DNA from: Bacilli bacterium
GTDB lineage: Bacteria > Bacillota_I > Bacilli_A > RFN20 > CAG-826
Length of the DNA: 64,000 nt
Direction of reading: 5' to 3'
Assembly: GCA_017619815.1 (NCBI GenBank)
Contig: JAFZRR010000047.1
Coordinates: 23,511 to 87,510, forward strand
Shown in pieces: positions 56,201 through 63,089 of this stretch. A program made the position numbers and the translations under genes. Each line of letters begins with the position of its first letter. The stretch's first letter is position 1. The notes under the pieces were generated by a model. That model saw nothing but the letters and a program-made list of their open reading frames with translations, searched no databases and had not been told where the DNA came from.

Positions 56201-56788
56201 TACGGTGGATTAGATCACGTTATCGCAAACGAAGAAGATGTTAACATCTTAGTCTTAGATACAGAAGTTTACTCCAATACCGGTGGTCAATCCTCCAAGT
56301 CATCTCAAACTGGTTCTATCGCGAAATTTACCGCTTCTGGTAAAACAACTGCGAAGAAGAACTTAGCCCTCATCGCGATGAGCTATGGTAACGTCTATGT
56401 TGCCCAAATCGCTTTAGGCGCCAACCCAGTTGCTGCAATTAAGGCCTTAAAAGAAGCTGAAAGCTATGATGGTCCATCATTAGTTATCTGCTACGCCCCA
56501 TGTGCCAACCATGGTATTAAAGGTGGTTTAGCCAACTCCATGAGACAAGAAAGACTTGCCGTTGAATGTGGCTACTTCCCAATCTTCAGATATGACCCAC
56601 GTAAAGAAACTCCACTTACCGTTGACTGCAAAGATCCAGACTACAGCAAGTTAAGAGACTTCGTGATGACTGAAACAAGATTCAGCCAACTCCCACGTGT
56701 CAATCCAGAACACGCTGAAGAACTTCTCACAAAATGTGAGAAATACGCTAAAGACAGATTTGATAGAATTAAAAAATTCGGTCTCTAA
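53246..56788 (+). CDS. nifJ: pyruvate:ferredoxin (flavodoxin) oxidoreductase
   Basis: 1180-residue single-chain enzyme that converts pyruvate and CoA to acetyl-CoA, CO2 and reduced ferredoxin. N-terminal ITPSSPMAEN, EMQSEAGASGAVHG; two 4Fe-4S motifs, C695/698/701/705 (CIQCNNCAFVC) and C754/757/760/764 (CVGCGLCVSEC); a third-cluster region GACAGCGETPYY; and TPP site GGDGWSYDIGYGGLDH with NTGGQSSKSS. Marks strictly anaerobic fermentative metabolism. Monocistronic, with promoter, AAAGGA site and terminator. Confidence 0.97.
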   Translation: MEKIKKTMLSVDGNTAAALGSYNYIEVAGIYPITPSSPMAENIDVYASQGRKNFFGSVVKVSEMQSEAGASGAVHGVLQAGGLAATYTASQGLLLMIPNVYKWVGECLPAVLHVSARSLATRSLSIFGDHQDIYAIRQTGIAMICSHSVQEIADLTNVAHLVAIDAQYPVCHFFDGFRTSHEIQNVEFVDDAEWKKLLPMDKVELFRSRALNPHTHPVTRGGAENDDIYFQGREAQNQKADEVLEVAIKYFKEASRLTGRNYAPFTYYGDPNADRVIIAMGSVTETIGEVIDDLRAKGEKVGLVKVHLYRPFSAKHLLEVLPKSVKQIAVLDRTKELGASGEPLYEDVVAVIKQANLDVEVLGGRYGLSSKDTQPKDMKAVYDFLKSEKRWNGFTVSINDDVTHLSIPVDENYHVKGDYTSCLFYGLGSDGTVSANKSSIKIIGDATHQYAQAYFAYDSRKAGGVTRSHLRFGKSPIRSTYYVQNADFVSCSLDSYLFKFDMIKNLKEGGTFLLNTDLNDEELIKVMPNRVKYQLATKKAKFYVIDANKIAAEIGMGRHTNTILQASFFYLNQGIMPYDEANKWMKKFAEKSYAKKGQDVVELNWKAIDAGTEGLREVKVDAEWAKLSPKAEKKLTGDDYFDNYVSVIGNLDGDNLPVSKFLEGELLDGTMQNDITYREQRSIADRVPLWHPEACIQCNNCAFVCPHATIRPFLLNDEELAKAPALAKEVAEAKLPMLKAKGLKYRLQVSPRNCVGCGLCVSECNANKTGKVALEMVEAKSQFPQEEAAAYLFKHVAYKADALPAPMLDSVLGVSYLMPYMEISGACAGCGETPYYRLVSQLFGKDMLVANATGCSSIYSGSTPLTPFCTDKEGQGVAWANSLFEDNAEFGYGMRVATDAKIKRIIEILLAAKERGLEPELVETIDAYFANIKNRNAVRPIVKKLVELVKASKDEGVKEVLAYERDLQDKSIWIIGGDGWSYDIGYGGLDHVIANEEDVNILVLDTEVYSNTGGQSSKSSQTGSIAKFTASGKTTAKKNLALIAMSYGNVYVAQIALGANPVAAIKALKEAESYDGPSLVICYAPCANHGIKGGLANSMRQERLAVECGYFPIFRYDPRKETPLTVDCKDPDYSKLRDFVMTETRFSQLPRVNPEHAEELLTKCEKYAKDRFDRIKKFGL

Positions 56789-56810
56789 TCTTTAGATTAA
56801 ATTAGTAACT

Positions 56811-56842
56811 AGGGCGGAATGAAAATTTCTGCCCTTTTTACT
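56811..56842 (+). terminator. terminator after nifJ
   Basis: AGGGCGGAA / TTTCTGCCCT stem with one mismatch or wobble, loop TGAAAA, then TTTTTA. Confidence 0.85.
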
Positions 56843-56870
56843 TGAAAATAGAGTATAATTCTTTTATAGT
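56842..56870 (+). promoter_or_regulatory. promoter of the small coiled protein gene
   Basis: TTGAAA (56842-56847), 17 bases, TATAGT (56865-56870). Expected leader about 13 bases, containing TAGG. Confidence 0.65.
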
Positions 56871-56889
56871 ATTATCGTAGGTTAAGCAT

Positions 56890-57240
56890 ATGAATAAACA
56901 AGTTAGACAACTCGAGTTGCTCCTCGAATTAATGAATGAGCGCGATCAAATTGAAGAAAATATTAAGGCCCTTCCTGTTGGCTATATTTCAGTCAAACAA
57001 ATTTCTGGCCACACATATTACTACCGTCAATGGAGAGAAGGCAAACAAATCATTTCTTCATATGTTCCTGAAGCATTCTTAAACGCTACTAAGAGAAAAA
57101 TCGCCGCTCGTAAAGAGCAAGAATCCTTATTAAGAGCAGTTAAAGCAGAACTCAAAAAAGCCATGAGAAAAGTGAGCAAAGAAAGAGTTCTTGAAAGAGA
57201 AGAAGTTGAAAAACTCCTCGAAGAAGAAAAGAACAAATAA
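56890..57240 (+). CDS. small charged protein with YYYRQWREG motif, unknown
   Basis: 116 residues. The segment LPVGYISVKQISGHTYYYRQWREGKQIISSYV (about 28-60; core G-H-x-Y-Y-Y-x2-W-R-E-G) resembles a short beta domain found in many small proteins of bacteria and archaea (DUF6788-like). It is flanked by an N-terminal helix and a long Lys/Glu-rich C-terminal helix, probably coiled coil. Function unknown. Own promoter and terminator. Confidence 0.7.
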   Translation: MNKQVRQLELLLELMNERDQIEENIKALPVGYISVKQISGHTYYYRQWREGKQIISSYVPEAFLNATKRKIAARKEQESLLRAVKAELKKAMRKVSKERVLEREEVEKLLEEEKNK

Positions 57241-57264
57241 TTAAATTCAAAAAATAAAGAAATT

Positions 57265-57292
57265 ACAGGACTTGCTCCTGTTTTTTCTTTTT
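57265..57292 (+). terminator. terminator after the small charged protein gene
   Basis: ACAGGA (57265-57270) / TCCTGT (57276-57281), loop CTTGC, long T-run. Confidence 0.88.
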
Positions 57293-57316
57293 GTTTTATA
57301 TATAATATAACCATAT

Positions 57317-57811
57317 ATGTCAAAGTTAGTTGTTTTATCCGGTGTTCCCGGTAGTGGAAAGAGCTATTTCTCTAAAGCGCTTAGAAAGAAGAAAGTCGGT
57401 CATGTTTATATCGTTTCTTCTGATGCTTTAAGAGATTTAGTGACCGGTAATCAACAAAACTTAAGTGAAGAAGCTTTGATGTGGAAGATGTTCTATGACC
57501 TCGCAAGAGTTTATAGTGCGGATCCAAATGGAATCGTTGTGCTTGATGCGACAAATAGAAGTACACAATACCGCATCGACAGCGTCAAAGAATTAAAACA
57601 ATCTTTTGATGAAGCGGACTTAGTCATCTTCAATATTCCAAAAGAAGTGGTGCTAAAACAAAATTTAGAAAGAGAATTTCCAGTTCCTGAACAAGTAATT
57701 GAAGATTATTTCTCTTATTTCGAACTCCCACAGAAAGAAGATTATGAATTCTTCACAAACGTTTATGTCGCCACCGGTGAGAACATAAACGAAATAATTG
57801 ATCAGTTATAA
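57317..57811 (+). CDS. P-loop kinase of the AAA_33/polynucleotide-kinase type
   Basis: 164 residues. Walker A GVPGSGKS (9-16), Walker B-like GIVVLDATNRS, then a region with acidic and Arg residues. This is the layout of small kinases related to the T4 polynucleotide kinase 5' domain and zeta-toxin. Whether it phosphorylates nucleic acids or a small molecule cannot be told. TATAAT (57301-57306) is ten bases before the ATG with no Shine-Dalgarno site. Confidence 0.78.
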   Translation: MSKLVVLSGVPGSGKSYFSKALRKKKVGHVYIVSSDALRDLVTGNQQNLSEEALMWKMFYDLARVYSADPNGIVVLDATNRSTQYRIDSVKELKQSFDEADLVIFNIPKEVVLKQNLEREFPVPEQVIEDYFSYFELPQKEDYEFFTNVYVATGENINEIIDQL

Positions 57812-57814
57812 GAC

Positions 57815-57841
57815 CGCTAAAAGCGGTTTTTTTCTTTTTTA
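57815..57841 (+). terminator. terminator after the kinase gene
   Basis: ACCGCT (57815-57820) / AGCGGT (57824-57829), loop AAA, then TTTTTTTC. Confidence 0.9.
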
Positions 57842-57886
57842 TAAAAGCTAACCACTTTTTTGAAAGGAGTTTGTAAACTGATGAAT

Positions 57887-57914
57887 AATGAAAAACCATT
57901 GACTAAGTCAATGG
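57887..57914 (-). terminator. terminator of tRNA-Pro (minus strand)
   Basis: CCATTGACT (57896-57904) and AGTCAATGG (57906-57914) form nine pairs; read on the minus strand the hairpin is followed by TTTTT (57895-57891). It lies 12 bases after the tRNA 3' end. Confidence 0.88.
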
Positions 57915-57926
57915 AATTTAGTTAAC

Positions 57927-58003
57927 TGGTCGGAACGATGAGATTTGAACTCACGACCCCTTCCACCCCAAGGAAGTGCGCTACCAAGCTGCGCTACGTC
58001 CCG
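57927..58003 (-). tRNA. tRNA-Pro (anticodon GGG)
   Basis: 77 bases with encoded CCA. Acceptor CGGGACG/CGTTCCG, D stem GCGC/GCGC, anticodon stem CTTCC/GGAAG around loop TTGGGGT (anticodon GGG), T arm GTGAG-TTCAAAT-CTCAT. Reads CCC/CCT. Promoter on the minus strand TTATCA (58044-58039)/17/TATAAT (58021-58016). Confidence 0.94.
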
Positions 58004-58022
58004 ATACGCTCAATAATTATAA

Positions 58023-58048
58023 TTGCTTATTAAATGTTTGATAAGCAA
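58023..58048. repeat. perfect inverted repeat between tRNA-Pro and uvrA promoters
   Basis: TTGCTTAT (58023-58030) and ATAAGCAA (58041-58048) with a ten-base centre TAAATGTTTG. It overlaps the tRNA-Pro -35 and lies just upstream of the uvrA promoter region. It does not match the usual Gram-positive LexA box. Confidence 0.6.
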
Positions 58049-58091
58049 ATAAATAGATTAATTCCGTCATATTATTTATAATATTTTCACT

Positions 58092-60932
58092 ATGGAACAA
58101 AAGATTGTCATTAAGGGTGCTAAAGAGAACAACTTAAAGAACATTGATTTGGAATTACCGAAGAACTCTTTAATTGTCTTTTCTGGTTTATCCGGAAGTG
58201 GTAAAACCACTTTAGCTTTCGATACTATCTTCGCTGAAGGTCAAAGAAGATACATGGAATCTTTATCTAGCTATGCTCGACAATTCTTAGGAAACTACGA
58301 TAAACCAAATGTCGATAGCATTGATGGATTATCTCCAAGTATCGCCATTGATCAAAAGAGCGTTTCCCATAACCCAAGAAGTACTGTTGGTACAGTTACC
58401 GAAATATATGACTATTTAAGATTATTATTTGGTCGAGTGGGTGTTCCATATTGTCCAAATCACCACACACCGATTATTTCTTTCTCACCATCTATGATGA
58501 CGGATATCGTTTTGGAATATCCTGAGGGCACAAAGATTCAATTATTAGCCCCAGTTGTGCATGAAGAAAAAGGAACTCATAAAGAAATACTAGATAAGAT
58601 TAGAGTCAATGGTTTCTCTCGTTTAAGAGTGGATAATACCCCTGTTTTAATTGAAGAAGTCAAAGAATTAGATAAAAACAAAAGACATAATATCGATATC
58701 GTTGTTGATAGAATCATCGTTAAAAAAGAAAATAGAACTCGTATCTATGAATCCATTGAAACCGCATTAGATTGGTCTCATGGCTTATTAGTGATTCTTA
58801 CAGAAAATGAAGAAAGAGTTCTTTCTGATAAACACACTTGTCCAATATGTGGATTCTCCGTTCCAAAAGTGGAACCAAGATTATTCTCTTTTAATGCGCC
58901 TATGGGATTCTGCCCAGACTGTAAAGGTTTAGGAATGAAAAGAGAATGCGATGTTAATGTCTTAATTCCTGATAAAACCTTATCCATCAGACAAGGCGCG
59001 ATTAGATGGTATCGTAACATCGTTGATAGCAAGAATATTGAATGGCAAGAATTTGCCTTACTTTGTAAGTTATATGGAATTAGTTTAGATAAACCATGGA
59101 ACGAATTAACTCCAGAACAACAACATATTTGCTTATTTGGTAGTGATAAACCATTTAAATATGAAATTACATCTGTAAACGGAAATGTGATGCATAGAAA
59201 CGGTTATATTGAAGGCGTTAAAACTAGAATTGACCGTTTATATAACAACACTACAAGCGACATGATGAGAGAGATGTTCGAATATTATGTTCGTGATAAG
59301 GAATGTACAACATGTCATGGCGCTCGTTTGAATGAACAAGCTTTATCTGTACTTCTTGATAATAAAAACATCAAACAAGTCACCGATATGCAACTTAAAG
59401 AACTCTTAGTGTGGGTTGATGAACTTCCAAATAAATTAAGCGATAGTCAAAGAACGATCGCTGATATGGTTTTAAAAGAAATCCATAATCGTGCGACATT
59501 CTTATGCGATGTCGGATTAGATTATTTAACTCTTTCTCGTATGGCTATGACTTTAAGTGGTGGTGAATCGCAAAGAATTCGATTAGCGACACAAATCGGT
59601 AGTAAATTAACTGGTGTTTTATATGTTTTAGATGAACCAAGCATTGGTTTACATCAAAAAGATGACCAAAAATTAATCGCTACGATGAAGAAGATGCGCG
59701 ATTTAGGTAATACCTTGATTGTTGTGGAACACGACGAAGAAACCATCGCAGAAGCAGACTATATCGTTGATATCGGTCCAGGCGCCGGCATCCATGGTGG
59801 TGAAGTTGTCGCAGAAGGCACTTTAGAAGATATTAAAAAATGCAAAGAAAGTATTACTGGACAATATCTATCTGGTGAGAAATATATCGCCATTCCAAAG
59901 GAAAGAAGAAAAGGAAACGGTAAATATATCCATATAAGAGGCGCAGCAAGCAACAATTTAAAGAAAGTGGATGTCGACATCCCATTAGGTTGTTTTGTCT
60001 GTGTGACAGGCGTTTCTGGAAGTGGTAAATCCTCATTAATTAACCAAACACTTTATCCATATATCCAACATAAGTTTGATGAAGAAGCAGAAGTGACCTT
60101 AGGTAAGTTCGATTCTATCGAAGGCATTGAACACTTAGATAAAGTTATCGATATTACTCAAGATCCTATCGGTAGAACTCCAAGAAGCAATCCAGCGACA
60201 TACGTCAAATTATTTGATGATATTCGTGATTTATTCGCGGAAACCGTGGAAGCGAAAGCTCGTGGATTTGACAAAGGTAGATTCTCTTTTAACACTCCTG
60301 GTGGAAGATGTGAAACCTGTCAAGGTGCCGGTGTCACTTGTATTCCAATGAACTTCTTACCAGATGTTTATGTGAAATGTGATTCTTGTGGTGGAAAACG
60401 CTACAACGAAGAAACATTACAAGTGACATATAAAGGTAAAACCATTTATGACATCTTAGAAATGACTGTGGAAGACGCACTTCATTTCTTTGAAAATAGA
60501 CCGAAATTAAAAAGAAGAATCCAAGTTCTTTATGATGTCGGCTTAGGATATATTAAGCTCGGTCAACCAGCGACCACTTTAAGTGGTGGTGAAGCCCAAA
60601 GAGTAAAATTAGCCTTTGAACTACAAAAGAAACCAACTGGTAAAACATTATATATTTTGGATGAACCAACAACTGGTTTACATAGCGATGATGTTGGAAG
60701 ATTGTTAAAAATCTTGCAACGTATCGTTGATAATGGTGATACAGTATTAGTCATCGAGCATAATCTCGATGTTATCAAAGTCGCTGATCATATCATTGAC
60801 TTAGGACCTGATGGTGGAGATAACGGTGGTCAAGTGATTGCCACAGGTACACCAGAAGAAGTCGCAAAAGATAAGAAATCATATACTGGTCAGTTCTTGG
60901 CTGACATATTGAAGAAAGGACATTATTGCTAA
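58092..60932 (+). CDS. uvrA: excinuclease ABC subunit UvrA
   Basis: 946 residues, a DNA-damage-recognition ABC ATPase. First Walker A GLSGSGKTT (32-40), zinc finger CPICGF...FCPDC, signature LSGGESQR, second Walker A GVSGSGKSS, second zinc module CETCQGAG...CDSCGG, signature LSGGEAQR and Walker B LYILDEP. Normal length. TATAAT (58077-58082) ends nine bases before the ATG without a Shine-Dalgarno site. Shares its TAA with the ATG of lgt. uvrB is not in this window. Confidence 0.97.
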   Translation: MEQKIVIKGAKENNLKNIDLELPKNSLIVFSGLSGSGKTTLAFDTIFAEGQRRYMESLSSYARQFLGNYDKPNVDSIDGLSPSIAIDQKSVSHNPRSTVGTVTEIYDYLRLLFGRVGVPYCPNHHTPIISFSPSMMTDIVLEYPEGTKIQLLAPVVHEEKGTHKEILDKIRVNGFSRLRVDNTPVLIEEVKELDKNKRHNIDIVVDRIIVKKENRTRIYESIETALDWSHGLLVILTENEERVLSDKHTCPICGFSVPKVEPRLFSFNAPMGFCPDCKGLGMKRECDVNVLIPDKTLSIRQGAIRWYRNIVDSKNIEWQEFALLCKLYGISLDKPWNELTPEQQHICLFGSDKPFKYEITSVNGNVMHRNGYIEGVKTRIDRLYNNTTSDMMREMFEYYVRDKECTTCHGARLNEQALSVLLDNKNIKQVTDMQLKELLVWVDELPNKLSDSQRTIADMVLKEIHNRATFLCDVGLDYLTLSRMAMTLSGGESQRIRLATQIGSKLTGVLYVLDEPSIGLHQKDDQKLIATMKKMRDLGNTLIVVEHDEETIAEADYIVDIGPGAGIHGGEVVAEGTLEDIKKCKESITGQYLSGEKYIAIPKERRKGNGKYIHIRGAASNNLKKVDVDIPLGCFVCVTGVSGSGKSSLINQTLYPYIQHKFDEEAEVTLGKFDSIEGIEHLDKVIDITQDPIGRTPRSNPATYVKLFDDIRDLFAETVEAKARGFDKGRFSFNTPGGRCETCQGAGVTCIPMNFLPDVYVKCDSCGGKRYNEETLQVTYKGKTIYDILEMTVEDALHFFENRPKLKRRIQVLYDVGLGYIKLGQPATTLSGGEAQRVKLAFELQKKPTGKTLYILDEPTTGLHSDDVGRLLKILQRIVDNGDTVLVIEHNLDVIKVADHIIDLGPDGGDNGGQVIATGTPEEVAKDKKSYTGQFLADILKKGHYC

Positions 60933-62449
60933 TGATACTATTTATCGTTTCCGCAGTTCTTGCGGTGTTTGCATTAGGATTTGGAATATTCTTAAGTGTT
61001 CAATTTATTAGAAATAGAATTCCTCCAGTTCCATTTAATAAATTAATTAGACGTATTTTTGTCGTTATCGGTGTTTTCACCCTTTCTTTTGCGACAATGA
61101 TGATTTCTATCTATTTATGGGCTGGTATTAAACCAAAAGCTTATGAATTAACCGCGGCGATTGTCGGTGGCTTATTAGTGGGCTTTTTAGGCTCTGTTTC
61201 CTTATTTAGCTTTATCTTCCATTATTATGGAGGCAAAGAAGAAAAAGGTATTTCTGAACATTTTGATAAATGGATGTTTAAAGCCCTTATGGCGGCATTC
61301 CCATTATTCTTAATTAGTATTTTCTTCTTAACCGATGGATTTGCTAACTATGTTAAATACCCATTAGTGAACGGTATTAGTTTCACTCATGGTTTTGTGA
61401 ATCCCGCAAGTGCATATGGTCCTAATATTGCATTTTATGCAATTTGCATCCTTTCTGGTGCTATATACGTTTATTTATTATGTGACCACAAATTCTACTT
61501 ACAATATGGTAAGCATGGTATTTTAGAATCCACATTTATCGTCGCATTCCCTGCTGGTATTATCGGCGCTAGACTTTTCTATGTTATTGGTAACTGGAAT
61601 GTCGAATTCGCCAATGATGTTTGGTATAAGTGCTTTATGATTTGGGAAGGTGGTTTAACCATCTTAGGTGGCGCGATTATGGGTATCGTTGTCGGTGTCG
61701 CCTGGTTCATGTGGAGAAATAAAGGCTATAACATTTGGTTAGCCGTTGACATCATCGTTCCAACTATTTTAATTGCCCAAGCCGTTGGTAGATGGGGCAA
61801 CTTCTTCAATATTGAAGTTTATGGTCATTTATCATCAATCGATAATTGGTGGTGGCTACCAAGATTTATCGTTAATAACATGAGATTTGATAATAGTGGC
61901 GCCGTTTTAGCGGATGACATGATTCATGTCCCATTATTCTTCATTGAATGTATCACCAACTTATTAGGATACTTTGTTTTAGCTCATGTCTTTGGTATCG
62001 CTTTAAGAAAACACACTGAGTTAGGCGATTTAGCCTTTGGTTATATCATTTGGTATGGTTTAACAAGATTATTCATGGAACCACTTAGAGATGCTGAATT
62101 CAATATGGGCAGCAATGGTTATTGGTCCTGGATTTGGTCTTTAGCCTTTGTTATCGGTGGATCTCTCGCTATTGGTGTTAATCACTTAGTGAGATATTTA
62201 AAGAACAAGAAAACCGCTAATAAATTAGCAAAGATTATTGAAACCGCGGTTGTCGGTGTTATTGCTTTAACTCTTATCATCATTGGCTCAATCATGATGG
62301 CTAATAGTGAATTCTCTAAAGAATTAGTCTTTAATAAATTTAACTGGGGCTTAATCCTCTTAGCGTTAGGTGTTGCCTCATTATTTGGATTATTAATTAC
62401 TCTTCCTCCATTACTTATTAAAAAGAAAGAAGTGGTGGAAGTTGCCTAA
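60932..62449 (+). CDS. lgt: prolipoprotein diacylglyceryl transferase, extended
   Basis: 505 residues against the usual 260-300. The core reads IIGARLFYVIGNWN, GGAIMGIVVG, GRWGNFFNIEVYG (the Lgt signature), VPLFFIECITNLLGY and YGLTRLFMEPLRD. Around it are extra membrane helices: about 160 residues before the core and ~85 after it. It attaches diacylglycerol to the lipobox cysteine of the many lipoproteins seen here. Start ATG 60932 overlaps the uvrA stop (TAATG); a TTG two codons earlier is less likely. Confidence 0.92.
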   Translation: MILFIVSAVLAVFALGFGIFLSVQFIRNRIPPVPFNKLIRRIFVVIGVFTLSFATMMISIYLWAGIKPKAYELTAAIVGGLLVGFLGSVSLFSFIFHYYGGKEEKGISEHFDKWMFKALMAAFPLFLISIFFLTDGFANYVKYPLVNGISFTHGFVNPASAYGPNIAFYAICILSGAIYVYLLCDHKFYLQYGKHGILESTFIVAFPAGIIGARLFYVIGNWNVEFANDVWYKCFMIWEGGLTILGGAIMGIVVGVAWFMWRNKGYNIWLAVDIIVPTILIAQAVGRWGNFFNIEVYGHLSSIDNWWWLPRFIVNNMRFDNSGAVLADDMIHVPLFFIECITNLLGYFVLAHVFGIALRKHTELGDLAFGYIIWYGLTRLFMEPLRDAEFNMGSNGYWSWIWSLAFVIGGSLAIGVNHLVRYLKNKKTANKLAKIIETAVVGVIALTLIIIGSIMMANSEFSKELVFNKFNWGLILLALGVASLFGLLITLPPLLIKKKEVVEVA

Positions 62450-63089
62450 TAAATATCAAGTCCTTCTATTTGATTTAGATGGTACAGTTGCAGATACAGA
62501 TGAAATGATTGTTCAGACGATGAACATTCTTTATGATTTGTATCGAAACGGTAAAAGAACACCTCGAGAAGAAATATATTATTTCTCTGGTCCACCTATA
62601 TATGAAACATTAAATAAAGAATTTCCTGGATGTGATATGGAATTCATGCACAGCGAATTTCGTCGTGTTTCCGTGGAGTTATATCCGAAAACGGTAACGA
62701 CATATCCAGGTGCTAAAGAGACATTATTAAAGCTAAAAGAACAAGGTTATAAGTTAGGTATTGTCACTAATAAAATACATAGCTCCACTTTATTGTGTTT
62801 AAAACTTATTGGTTTAGAAGGAATCTTTGATTCTTTGGTTTGCTATGACGATGTAGTTAATCCAAAGCCAAATAAAGAAGCAATTGTTAAATCTATGGAA
62901 CAATTAGGTGTCTCTGACTTGTCAAAAGTTTTATATATCGGAGATAATAAAAGTGACCTAGATACCGCGAATAACGCAAATGTGGATTGTGTTTTGGTAT
63001 CATGGGGACCACGCGTTTTAGATAAGAATTTAAAACCGACGTTTACAATTTCTTCCTTTGAAGAATTGGAAAGGAAACTCCGTTCATGA
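62442..63089 (+). CDS. ppaX: HAD phosphatase, PpaX-like pyrophosphatase
   Basis: 215 residues. Motif I FDLDGTVADT, motif II VTNK, NPKPNKEA lysine and GDNKSDLDTA acidic pair make a complete HAD IA enzyme. The place right after lgt matches ppaX of Bacillus (hprK-lgt-ppaX), whose product hydrolyses pyrophosphate from HPr dephosphorylation; phosphoglycolate phosphatase is the alternative. hprK is missing here. It must begin at TTG 62442, seven bases inside the end of lgt, since no ATG precedes motif I. Stop is TGA. Confidence 0.82.
   Translation: MPNKYQVLLFDLDGTVADTDEMIVQTMNILYDLYRNGKRTPREEIYYFSGPPIYETLNKEFPGCDMEFMHSEFRRVSVELYPKTVTTYPGAKETLLKLKEQGYKLGIVTNKIHSSTLLCLKLIGLEGIFDSLVCYDDVVNPKPNKEAIVKSMEQLGVSDLSKVLYIGDNKSDLDTANNANVDCVLVSWGPRVLDKNLKPTFTISSFEELERKLRS

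Noticed and set aside
57881..57925. Short ORF of 14 codons with an AAAGGAG-like site upstream
   Set aside because: It overlaps the perfect hairpin that serves as terminator of the minus-strand tRNA-Pro; the sequence is better explained by that.
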